Below, piece after piece: positions 36,181-43,443 of a DNA stretch of 64,000 nucleotides (its first letter is position 1; each line of letters starts with the position of its first letter). This DNA comes from DATGUA01 sp035301545 (lineage in GTDB: Bacteria > Bacillota > Clostridia > Tissierellales > Tissierellaceae), in NCBI GenBank assembly GCA_035301545.1, contig DATGUA010000059.1, positions 5,005 through 69,004 on the forward strand, written 5' to 3'. A program made the translations under genes and the position numbers. Under the pieces are notes generated by a model. The model was not told the origin of the DNA and searched no databases. It saw only the letters and a program-made list of their open reading frames with translations.

Positions 36181-36538
36181 AGATAGGATAGATTTAAATA
36201 TACCTGCTAAACCTGATTATATAAGCCTTGTAAGATTGACAACTTCAGGTATTGGACATAATATGAATTTTAATATTGAAGAAATAGAAGATATAAAAGT
36301 TTGTGTCGGTGAAGCATGTGTTAATGTAATTAATTTAAGTGATATAAATGAAATTTCAATAATTTATATAGTTAAAGAAGATAAACTTACTATTAAGGTA
36401 AATGATATGACTAAAAATATAGATGACAAATTAAATAATTCACAAGAAGCAGAATTAGGATTATTAATTATAAAATCATTAATGGATGAAGTAGGTTTTA
36501 CAAAAGATGGAATAGAAATGACTAAATATATTGAATAA
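36173..36538 (+). CDS. rsbW: RsbW-like anti-sigma GHKL protein with degenerate ATP site
   Basis: The start is ATG 36173 after AGAGGTG. The 121-residue GHKL-fold protein keeps an N-box (CVGEACVNVI) and the ELGLLIIKSLMDEV segment. The G1 box expected as DxGxGF reads NDMTKNID, without glycines, and the lid is short. Typical RsbW proteins are about 140-160 residues. Its position between an RsbV-like and a SigB-like gene supports an anti-sigma role, but the kinase activity is doubtful. Confidence 0.82.
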   Translation: MVKDRIDLNIPAKPDYISLVRLTTSGIGHNMNFNIEEIEDIKVCVGEACVNVINLSDINEISIIYIVKEDKLTIKVNDMTKNIDDKLNNSQEAELGLLIIKSLMDEVGFTKDGIEMTKYIE

Positions 36539-36551
36539 AGGATGTTAGTCA

Positions 36552-37325
36552 ATGGTAAATAATAAAGATAAATTAAGTAAAGAAGAAATAAAATCTCTAT
36601 TTAAAAAATTTAAAGAAACAGAAAGTAAAGATATAAGAGATCAACTTATAGAAAATCATCTTTATATAGCAGAAATATTATCTAAAAAATATTCTAATAG
36701 AGGAATAGATTATGATGATATTTTTCAAGTTGCATCAGTAGGGTTAATATATGCAGTAGATAGATTTGATGTAGATAAAGGATTTGAATTTTCTAGCTTT
36801 GCAACACCTACTATTATAGGTGAAATAAAGAAACATTTTAGAGATAAAGGTTGGACTATCAGAGTACCTAGAAGGATTCAAGAACTTTCTAAAAAAATAA
36901 ACAATTCTAAGGTTCATTTAAGTCAAACCTTACAAAGATCTCCTACTATAACTGATATAGCAGAACATTTAAATGTTACAGAGGAAGAGATACTAGAAAC
37001 GATGGAAGCTAGCAAAGTATATGCCCCTCAATCATTAGATATTACCTTTGATTCTAGTGGAGATGATAAAGATATAAATTTAGCGGATTTAATTGGAAAA
37101 GAAGATCTTTATTTTAATAAAATAGAAAATAGTGATTTTATATTAAAAACTATGGAAGCATTAAATGATGTAGAAAAAGAAATATTAATAGATAGATATT
37201 TTAATAAAAAAACACAAGTATCTATTGCGGAAAGGTTAGATATTTCGCAAATGACTGTATCTAGGATAGAAAAGAGAGTTATTGAAAAACTAAGAAAGGA
37301 AGCATCAAAAGATATAGCTCTTTAA
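36552..37325 (+). CDS. sigB: SigB/SigF/SigG-family alternative sigma factor
   Basis: The 257-residue sigma factor has region 2 (YDDIFQVASVGLIYAVDRFD, FSSFATPTIIGEIKKHFRD), region 3 (RVPRRIQELSKKI) and region 4 (VSIAERLDISQMTVSRIEKR). The GEIKKHFRD helix is typical of the SigB/F/G group. Preceded by rsbV and rsbW, the general-stress SigB assignment is most likely. SigF (spoIIAA-AB-AC) is the alternative, but the RsbW-like protein is unlike SpoIIAB. Confidence 0.85.
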   Translation: MVNNKDKLSKEEIKSLFKKFKETESKDIRDQLIENHLYIAEILSKKYSNRGIDYDDIFQVASVGLIYAVDRFDVDKGFEFSSFATPTIIGEIKKHFRDKGWTIRVPRRIQELSKKINNSKVHLSQTLQRSPTITDIAEHLNVTEEEILETMEASKVYAPQSLDITFDSSGDDKDINLADLIGKEDLYFNKIENSDFILKTMEALNDVEKEILIDRYFNKKTQVSIAERLDISQMTVSRIEKRVIEKLRKEASKDIAL

Positions 37326-37365
37326 AATATTAGTAAATAAGGTAGTAAGATAAGGACGGTATAAG

Positions 37366-37761
37366 ATGAAGAAAAAGTTTTCTGAGAAATTATATAAATT
37401 TGCTCACTTACTAGAATTAGTCCTAGCTGTTACTATTGCTATAGGTGTTATAGTAGGACTAGTAGAATTAATAAACCATGTAATAGAGATATACAAATCA
37501 GAAATGTTAATTTCATATGATGTATTTAAAGATTTTTTATCATATGTTTTAATACTAGTAGTAGGAGTGGAATTTATATTAATGTTATTAACTCATTCGC
37601 CTGAAGTTACAGCAGAGTTAGTAGTTTTCGTAATAGCTAGGAAAATGTTAATTTGTAGTGATGATATGGTAGATATGGTATTAGGAGCTTTATCTTTAGC
37701 AATTATACTTACTACTTTGAAATTATTAACACATGATTTTAAGAAAAATGGAAAAACTTAA
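37366..37761 (+). CDS. PsiE-like four-helix membrane protein
   Basis: The 131-residue protein has four hydrophobic helices and the segment VGVEFILMLLTHSPEVTAELVVFVIARKMLI. This resembles the phosphate-starvation-inducible PsiE family, which has a conserved acidic-basic pair near the third helix. The function of the family is unknown. It lies 40 bp after sigB with its own SD (AGGACGG) and may be co-transcribed with the stress module. Confidence 0.6.
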   Translation: MKKKFSEKLYKFAHLLELVLAVTIAIGVIVGLVELINHVIEIYKSEMLISYDVFKDFLSYVLILVVGVEFILMLLTHSPEVTAELVVFVIARKMLICSDDMVDMVLGALSLAIILTTLKLLTHDFKKNGKT

Positions 37762-37837
37762 ATTTTAATAAAATCTATAATTATGGTCATAAGATAGGCC
37801 CTCAGCTAATAATATTAATCAGCAGGGGGTTAATTTT

Positions 37838-38851
37838 ATGGATAAAAATTGGATAAAAATATCATCTATATATATTGGTACTGTAATTGGAGCTGGATTT
37901 GCTTCAGGTAGAGAAATAATGAATTTTTTTGGGGTTTATGGCACTAAAGGTATCTGGGGTATATATATTTCAGGTATTTTATTTTCTATAGTAGGGATGT
38001 TATTACTTTTAAAAATATATAATAATGAAATAGAAAGTTTTGATGCCTTAATTGGAAGAATATTTAATGAGAGAATATCTGCATTTATAGATATAATAAC
38101 TAGTATTTCACTATATACAGGATTTAGTATAATGGTTTCAGGAAGTGGAGCTATATTTAAAGAGCAATTTGGGTTATCTTTTAATTTAGGCATACTAATT
38201 ATGACAGTTTGTTCATTTATAGTATTTTTATTTAGTTTAAAAGGATTATCATTTGTTAATTCTATATTAGTGCCTATATTAACTATAGGAATCCTTTATA
38301 TATCCATATATATTGCATCTAAAGGTGGTATTAGAGCTATGGATATTTCAGGTAAAAATATAACTGGAAAAGGTAATTTTATAACATCTGCAATACTCTA
38401 TTTTGGATCTAATTGTTTAATTATTATAATAGTATTCTCTTCTTTATTTCCAATGATAAAAAATAAAAAAACTGCAATACTTGGTGGAGTCATAGGAGGA
38501 TTAGTCCTCTATATATTAGGTACTGCAATACTTTTTTCTATATTTATGTATTATGATGAAGTTGCTAAATTAGATATTCCTATGTTAAGAATATCTAATT
38601 TTATAGGTGAGGGTTATGGAAAAGTATATGCGATTATCCTATGGATATCTATGTTTACTACAGCACTAGCAAATGGATATGGATTTATAAATAAATATAA
38701 AAAAGATAGAAATAAATTTATAATAGCTGCTATATTATGTATTTCTGCTATTCCTTTAGCTAAATTAGGATTTTCTAATCTAGTAAGTATTATATATCCA
38801 ATATTTGGAGTTATAGGAACTATTATGATGTTTTTACTATTAATAAAATAA
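37838..38851 (+). CDS. YkvI-like APC-superfamily membrane protein
   Basis: The 337-residue protein has about ten membrane helices. It opens WIKISSIYIGTVIGAGFASGREIMNFF; the GTVIGAGFASGxE motif is the YkvI signature and resembles the substrate-binding break of APC-type transporters. Substrate unknown. The ATG has AGGGGG upstream. Confidence 0.8.
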   Translation: MDKNWIKISSIYIGTVIGAGFASGREIMNFFGVYGTKGIWGIYISGILFSIVGMLLLLKIYNNEIESFDALIGRIFNERISAFIDIITSISLYTGFSIMVSGSGAIFKEQFGLSFNLGILIMTVCSFIVFLFSLKGLSFVNSILVPILTIGILYISIYIASKGGIRAMDISGKNITGKGNFITSAILYFGSNCLIIIIVFSSLFPMIKNKKTAILGGVIGGLVLYILGTAILFSIFMYYDEVAKLDIPMLRISNFIGEGYGKVYAIILWISMFTTALANGYGFINKYKKDRNKFIIAAILCISAIPLAKLGFSNLVSIIYPIFGVIGTIMMFLLLIK

Positions 38852-38939
38852 ATAGATATGGAAAATAAATAACAATTAATATACAATAAATATATGGTAA
38901 TCAAATATAAAAAACTAAGGGAAGAGGAAGGATGAAATT

Positions 38940-39536
38940 ATGAAAAATAAATTAGATGCTAGAGGACTAATGTGTCCTAAACCAGTTATAATGACTAAGA
39001 AAGAATTAGAAAAATTAGACAAAGGAAGTTTAACTACAATTGTAGATAATGAAGCAGCAAAGGAAAATTTATCAAAATTAGCTCAAAGTATGGGTTATAA
39101 ATTTACAGTAGATGAAATATCTAAAGATGAGTTTCATATAACAATAAGTAAAGATAAGACTATAGAAACTGAAAGTGAGGCAAGTACTGAAAATTTAAAG
39201 GATGAAGTTATAATTTTATCACAAAATAAGATGGGGCAGGGAAATGATCAATTAGGAGAAATATTAGTAAAAAGTTTAATGTATACTATATCTGAAACTA
39301 AGCCATATCCAAGTGCGATTATATTTTATAATACTGGAGTAAAATTAACTTGTGAAGGATCAGAAGTTTTAGATGAATTAATGTTTTTAGAAGAAAAAGG
39401 GGTAGAGATTATTTCTTGTGGTACATGTTTAGATTTCTTTGAAATAGAGGATAAATTAAAAGTAGGAACTATTTCTAATATGTATAGTATATATGAAAGA
39501 ATAAGAAAATCTAAATCTAATATAAATATAGGTTAG
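38940..39536 (+). CDS. yedF: Selenium metabolism-associated protein YedF (TusA + DsrE-like)
   Basis: The 198-residue protein has an N-terminal TusA-like domain with the sulfur-carrying Cys in RGLMCPKPVI. A linker of about 20 residues follows, then a DsrE-like domain with IISCGTCLDFF. This two-domain form is the YedF family, which co-occurs with selenophosphate synthase (SelD) in many genomes. It stands next to a DUF3343 protein nine bases downstream, a known neighbour. Role in S or Se transfer inferred. Confidence 0.9.
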   Translation: MKNKLDARGLMCPKPVIMTKKELEKLDKGSLTTIVDNEAAKENLSKLAQSMGYKFTVDEISKDEFHITISKDKTIETESEASTENLKDEVIILSQNKMGQGNDQLGEILVKSLMYTISETKPYPSAIIFYNTGVKLTCEGSEVLDELMFLEEKGVEIISCGTCLDFFEIEDKLKVGTISNMYSIYERIRKSKSNINIG

Positions 39537-39544
39537 GTGATAGA

Positions 39545-39811
39545 ATGAGTCAAAGAGAAAATGGATTAATAACATTTGAATCAACTAGTCTAGCACTGCA
39601 AGGAGAAGCAGTATTTAAGCAAGAGAATATAGATTTTAAGACTATACCAACTCCTAGAGAGGTAAGTCATAGTTGTGGACTAGCATTGTTATTTGATTCT
39701 GATGATATAGATAAAGTAAAAGATGTAATTGAAAAAGGTAAAATTAATATTGATAGTTTATATAAATTTATTAAATATGAAAATAGGAATAAGGCCGAAA
39801 AAATATTATGA
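39545..39811 (+). CDS. DUF3343 putative Se/S carrier-like protein
   Basis: The 88-residue protein has FESTSLALQGEAVFKQ and PTPREVSHSCGLALLF, matching DUF3343. The conserved Cys in HSCGLAL could carry sulfur or selenium. Overlaps the mscS start by four bases and follows yedF closely, forming a small operon. Confidence 0.85.
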   Translation: MSQRENGLITFESTSLALQGEAVFKQENIDFKTIPTPREVSHSCGLALLFDSDDIDKVKDVIEKGKINIDSLYKFIKYENRNKAEKIL

Positions 39812-40692
39812 ATATAAGAGAAAGTGTATATATTACTAAAGACTTTGTCGATAATTTATTAAAAAATCAGCAAGGAGATCTAAATATATTAGGAAAACTA
39901 ATAAAAATTATAGTTATATTTTTAATTATTAAGATTGTTGGTAGATTAATAAATAAGATTGTTGATAAAAGTTTAGAGAATAGAAGGAAAACTAAATTAT
40001 TTATAAGTTCAAAAAGGGCTAAAACATTAGGAAATATATTAAAAAAAGTAGCTAATTGGATTTTAACATTTATCTGGATCATAATGACCTTAGATTTATT
40101 TAATATAAACACTACGTCTATATTAGCTACTGCAGGTATAGGAGGATTGGCTATAGGATTTGGAGCCCAATCTTTAGTGCAAGATCTTATAACAGGTTTT
40201 TTTATTCTATTAGAAGATCAATATTCAGTAGGAGATTATGTTCAGATCGAAGATTATAATGGAATAGTAGAAGATTTAGGATTAAGAGTTACTAAGATAA
40301 GAGATTTTACAGGAGAACTTTATATTATACCTAATGGAAATATTCAAACAGTAACTAATCGAACTAGAGGGATGATGAGAGCAGCAGTTGATGTATCTAT
40401 AGCTTATGAAGAAGATATAGATAATGCTATAAACGTTTTAGAAAAAACTTGTGAGGAAATTAGAAGATCTAGTGATGTTATATTAGAAGGCCCAACAGTT
40501 GTAGGTGTTGAGAATCTAGGAGAGTATTCTGTAGATATAAGAATAGTAGCACAAACTATAGCTATGGAACAATGGGCAGTAGAAAGAGAAATTAGAAAAG
40601 AAGCTAAAGAAGCTTTAGAAAAGGCAGATATAGAAATTCCTTATCCAAGAACAGTAATAATTGGAGATGATAAAGATGATATTGAAGTATAG
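39808..40692 (+). CDS. Small-conductance mechanosensitive channel (MscS family)
   Basis: The 294-residue channel has three membrane helices; the pore helix reads GIGGLAIGFGAQSLVQDLITGF. The beta domain follows with YSVGDYVQIEDYNGIVEDLGLR and a C-terminal mixed domain. It opens under membrane tension to release solutes on hypo-osmotic shock. It starts within the DUF3343 stop and its own end overlaps the DUF951 gene. Confidence 0.95.
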   Translation: MNIRESVYITKDFVDNLLKNQQGDLNILGKLIKIIVIFLIIKIVGRLINKIVDKSLENRRKTKLFISSKRAKTLGNILKKVANWILTFIWIIMTLDLFNINTTSILATAGIGGLAIGFGAQSLVQDLITGFFILLEDQYSVGDYVQIEDYNGIVEDLGLRVTKIRDFTGELYIIPNGNIQTVTNRTRGMMRAAVDVSIAYEEDIDNAINVLEKTCEEIRRSSDVILEGPTVVGVENLGEYSVDIRIVAQTIAMEQWAVEREIRKEAKEALEKADIEIPYPRTVIIGDDKDDIEV

Positions 40693-40897
40693 TGTAGGAG
40701 ATATAATTACTTTGAAAAAGGGTCATCCTTGTGGGGAGAATAAATGGAAGGTTCTAAGAACTGGTGTCGATATAAAACTAAAATGTCTAGGATGTGATAG
40801 ACAGATTTGGATGCCTAGAATAGATTTTGAAAAAAGAGTAAGAAAAATACTAGTAGATGATAAATGGATATCAATAATACATCATAAGGGTGACTAA
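40676..40897 (+). CDS. DUF951 Cys-rich protein
   Basis: The start is placed at ATG 40676, nine bases after GGAG; a TTG at 40661 is also in frame. The 73-residue protein has YSVGDIITLKKGHPCGENKW and LKCLGCDRQIWMPR, the DUF951 pattern. Three Cys suggest metal binding. Overlaps mscS by 17 bp, a conserved pairing in Firmicutes. Confidence 0.88.
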   Translation: MILKYSVGDIITLKKGHPCGENKWKVLRTGVDIKLKCLGCDRQIWMPRIDFEKRVRKILVDDKWISIIHHKGD

Positions 40898-40898
40898 T

Positions 40899-40961
40899 AT
40901 GGATAATTTTAAGAGATTACATGAAAAAGACACTATAAATATATATAATTTATCAAAATAG
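40899..40961 (+). CDS. Possible 20-residue peptide ORF
   Basis: ATG at 40899 has AAGGGTG upstream and opens 20 codons (MDNFKRLHEKDTINIYNLSK). It may be a leader-type peptide, a remnant, or chance. No family recognised. Confidence 0.25.
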   Translation: MDNFKRLHEKDTINIYNLSK

Positions 40962-40983
40962 GTTAAAGTGCTTAAATATACTC

Positions 40984-41012
40984 TTGCTAAGCTAGTATTA
41001 TAATGTTATAAT
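40984..41012 (+). promoter_or_regulatory. Promoter of the rpsF-ssb-rpsR operon
   Basis: TTGCTA (40984-40989), a 17-bp spacer and TATAAT (41007-41012). A second TATAAT overlaps at 40999-41004. Confidence 0.75.
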
Positions 41013-41022
41013 GGGTAGTATT

Positions 41023-41067
41023 CCTTGCTCTATATTTGATATAGAGCCGATAGTCCACAAGGAGGTG
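41023..41067 (+). promoter_or_regulatory. S6:S18 ribosomal protein leader (autoregulatory RNA)
   Basis: CCTTG (41023-41027) can pair with CAAGG (41058-41062). It encloses a hairpin CTCTATAT / ATATAGAG and an 11-nt 3' bulge starting CCGATAG (41047-41057). The CCG-bearing bulge beside a stable hairpin is the known S6:S18 binding motif, mimicking their 16S rRNA site. The closing stem covers part of the rpsF SD (AAGGAGG), explaining repression. Confidence 0.7.
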
Positions 41068-41073
41068 AATTAA

Positions 41074-41355
41074 ATGAGAAAATATGAAGCAGTTTTTATC
41101 TTTTTACCTAACGAAGAAGAAACAAGAAACCAATTGCTTGATAGATTTAAAACGATAATTGGGGAGAATGGTAGTCTTACTCAAGTTGATGAATGGGGAA
41201 GCAGAAAATTAGCATATCCAATAAATGATTTATCAGATGGGTATTATATATTATTAAATTTTGAGGGAACACCGGAAGTTGTAAAAGAATTAGATCGAGT
41301 TGCAAAAATTTCTGACAGCATTATGAGGCACATGGTCATCAGGGAAGACGAATAA
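41074..41355 (+). CDS. rpsF: 30S ribosomal protein S6
   Basis: The 93-residue protein starts MRKYEAVFIFLPNEE and contains DEWGSRKLAYPINDLSDGYY, the S6 signature. It pairs with S18 in the platform of the small subunit. First gene of the rpsF-ssb-rpsR operon with a leader at 41023-41067. Confidence 0.97.
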   Translation: MRKYEAVFIFLPNEEETRNQLLDRFKTIIGENGSLTQVDEWGSRKLAYPINDLSDGYYILLNFEGTPEVVKELDRVAKISDSIMRHMVIREDE

Positions 41356-41373
41356 TCTAAGGATGGTGATATT

Positions 41374-41808
41374 TTGAATAATGTTGTATTAATAGGTAGA
41401 TTAACTAAGGATCCAGAGTTGAGATATATTCCAAATTCTGGCACCCCAGTATCTACATTTACTTTAGCAGTAGACAAACAATTATCTAAAGAGAAAAAGC
41501 AAGAAATGGAATCTAGAAACCAGCCAACAGCTGATTTTATAAGAGTTGTAGTTTGGAGAAGAATGGCAGAAGTTTGTGCTAATTATTTAGCAAAAGGAAG
41601 ATTAACTGCTGTTCAAGGTAGAATTCAAACAGGTAGCTATGAAGATAAAGATGGCAAGAGAGTATATACTACTGAGGTAGTAGCTAATTCTGTAGAGTTT
41701 TTAGAATGGGGAGATAATGATCAGTCACAAAACTTTGATAGTCAAGGATCTGATTTTTCTGATATAGAAGGCTTCCATCCAACTGATAATGATGATATTC
41801 CATTTTAG
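41374..41808 (+). CDS. ssb: Single-stranded DNA-binding protein
   Basis: The 144-residue protein has an OB-fold with NVVLIGRLTKDPELRYIP and ADFIRVVVWRRMAE. The acidic tail ends DNDDIPF, the partner-binding tip. Start is a TTG at 41374 after GGATGGTG. Located between rpsF and rpsR as in most Firmicutes. Confidence 0.97.
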   Translation: MNNVVLIGRLTKDPELRYIPNSGTPVSTFTLAVDKQLSKEKKQEMESRNQPTADFIRVVVWRRMAEVCANYLAKGRLTAVQGRIQTGSYEDKDGKRVYTTEVVANSVEFLEWGDNDQSQNFDSQGSDFSDIEGFHPTDNDDIPF

Positions 41809-41822
41809 AGGGAGGGAAAAAG

Positions 41823-42047
41823 ATGCAAGGAAGATTTAGACCAAAAAGAAGGATCTGTAGTTTCTGTGCTGATAAGACAGAAAAAATAGATTATAAAGAT
41901 ATAAATAACTTGAAAAAACATATTAATGATAGAGGTAAAATCCTACCAAGAAGGATTACAGGAAATTGTGCAAAACATCAAAGAGAATTAACAGTAGCAA
42001 TAAAAAAAGCAAGACAAGTAGCATTGCTACCATATAGTGCAGAATAA
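41823..42047 (+). CDS. rpsR: 30S ribosomal protein S18
   Basis: The 74-residue basic protein contains RRICSFCADKTEKIDYKD and ITGNCAKHQRELTVAIKKAR, the S18 pattern. A CxxC plus a later Cys suggests the zinc-binding C+ form, although this is not certain. Ends in a strong terminator. Confidence 0.97.
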   Translation: MQGRFRPKRRICSFCADKTEKIDYKDINNLKKHINDRGKILPRRITGNCAKHQRELTVAIKKARQVALLPYSAE

Positions 42048-42069
42048 GAGAGGGTAGCCTCTCTTTTTC
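42047..42069 (+). terminator. Terminator after rpsR
   Basis: AGAGAGG-GTAG-CCTCTCT followed by TTTT; overlaps the rpsR stop. Confidence 0.9.
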
Positions 42070-42072
42070 TAT

Positions 42073-42101
42073 TTGACTTATTATACTTTCCTCTGTATTA
42101 T
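42073..42101 (+). promoter_or_regulatory. Promoter of the mazG-like-yybS-gdpP-rplI-dnaB operon
   Basis: TTGACT (42073-42078), a 17-bp spacer and TATTAT (42096-42101). Confidence 0.7.
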
Positions 42102-42151
42102 TTTAATAAGACCTTCTTTAAATAAAGAAGAAAATAAAGGTGGGAAATCCT

Positions 42152-42472
42152 ATGAGTAATCCAAATATAGATATTGCAAGAAATATGAAAACCATTGAAT
42201 GGTTAAAAGTAGAATTATTATCAAATATAGCATATTTACATAAAGTTTTTGTTAATAATGATGATAATACTAAAGAAGATTTAGAAGATATTATATCTAA
42301 TATAATATTGCAATCTTACATCTTAGGTAAAAGATTGGGTATAGATTATGAAGAAATGGATTCAGCGTTACAAGAAAATATAAAACTAAACCTAATTAAA
42401 GAACATAAGCTAGAGAAGTGGTATGGTGATATTAGTCAATTATTAGAATATATCCAGGCTAAAGATAAATAG
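42152..42472 (+). CDS. MazG-like family protein
   Basis: Start ATG 42152 after AAAGGTGGG. The 106-residue helical protein has IARNMKTIEWLKVELLSNIAYL and EHKLEKWYGDISQLLEYI, matching the clostridial MazG-like family next to yybS. Lacks the full catalytic EExxE/ExxD set of true MazG nucleotide pyrophosphohydrolases. Role unknown. Confidence 0.8.
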   Translation: MSNPNIDIARNMKTIEWLKVELLSNIAYLHKVFVNNDDNTKEDLEDIISNIILQSYILGKRLGIDYEEMDSALQENIKLNLIKEHKLEKWYGDISQLLEYIQAKDK

Positions 42473-42482
42473 AGGTGAGATA

Positions 42483-43430
42483 TTGAGTAATAGTAATAAA
42501 ATAAAGGATAACAAACTTGAAGATATGATTTTAATTATAGTTATGAGCATATATGCAATATTTGGGATGTATTATATTCCATATATGTTAGTATTATTTC
42601 CTGTTCCGTTTGTAATATATGGAATGAAAAATGGCATTACAAGAAATATTATGAATTTAATTGTAACTTGTATAATAGTAGGGATAGCAGAATCTATAGA
42701 ATATGGGTTACTGTTACTAATTATGTTTACTCCAGGAACTTTATTATTCTATTATCTTATAAAAAAAAGAAAAAGGCCTATGGAAATCATAGGTATAGTA
42801 ACCATAACATTTTTTATTTCTATTTTAATTATATTAGGATTTGTAAATACTTTAGGTATAGATTTTATGACTGAATTAGAAAATGAAATTCATGAAATGT
42901 TTGAAAGTCAAATAGAGTCAATTGAGGATATGGATTTTACTTCTTATGAATTTGCAAAAGAACAAGATTTACTAGAAGAAAGATATGAATTATCTTTACT
43001 AATTATTCCGTCAGTACTATTTGTATTGTCTTTAATTGCTAGTTATTTAAATTATTTACTTATATCCTTTGGTTTAAGAAAATTAGATATAAATATAATT
43101 ACTAGGCCAAAATTTTCTAATTTTAGACTACCAGATAATATAGTATTAGGTCTTATAACTATGTTTATAGGTATATTTATTATGGAAAAGATGGATTTAG
43201 GATATACAGATGTTATAATTATTAATCTAGTAACCCTTATTAGCCTTATGTTTTCCATACAAGGCTTAGCAGTATTAGATTATTTTTTAGGTCGATTTAA
43301 TATATTTCCATTAATTAGATTTATCACTTATTTAATGTTGTTATTTAATAGTGCTATGGTGATTATGTTAACTATAGTAGGATTCATAGATACAATATTT
43401 GATTTGAGAAAAAGAAAAAATAAATCCTAA
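42483..43430 (+). CDS. yybS: YybS-like DUF2232 membrane protein
   Basis: The 315-residue protein has about eight membrane helices and the DUF2232 layout. Starts at TTG 42483 after AGAGGTG. It is always found just upstream of gdpP and rplI in Firmicutes; family function unknown. Confidence 0.85.
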   Translation: MSNSNKIKDNKLEDMILIIVMSIYAIFGMYYIPYMLVLFPVPFVIYGMKNGITRNIMNLIVTCIIVGIAESIEYGLLLLIMFTPGTLLFYYLIKKRKRPMEIIGIVTITFFISILIILGFVNTLGIDFMTELENEIHEMFESQIESIEDMDFTSYEFAKEQDLLEERYELSLLIIPSVLFVLSLIASYLNYLLISFGLRKLDINIITRPKFSNFRLPDNIVLGLITMFIGIFIMEKMDLGYTDVIIINLVTLISLMFSIQGLAVLDYFLGRFNIFPLIRFITYLMLLFNSAMVIMLTIVGFIDTIFDLRKRKNKS

Positions 43431-43443
43431 TAGGAGGATTATT

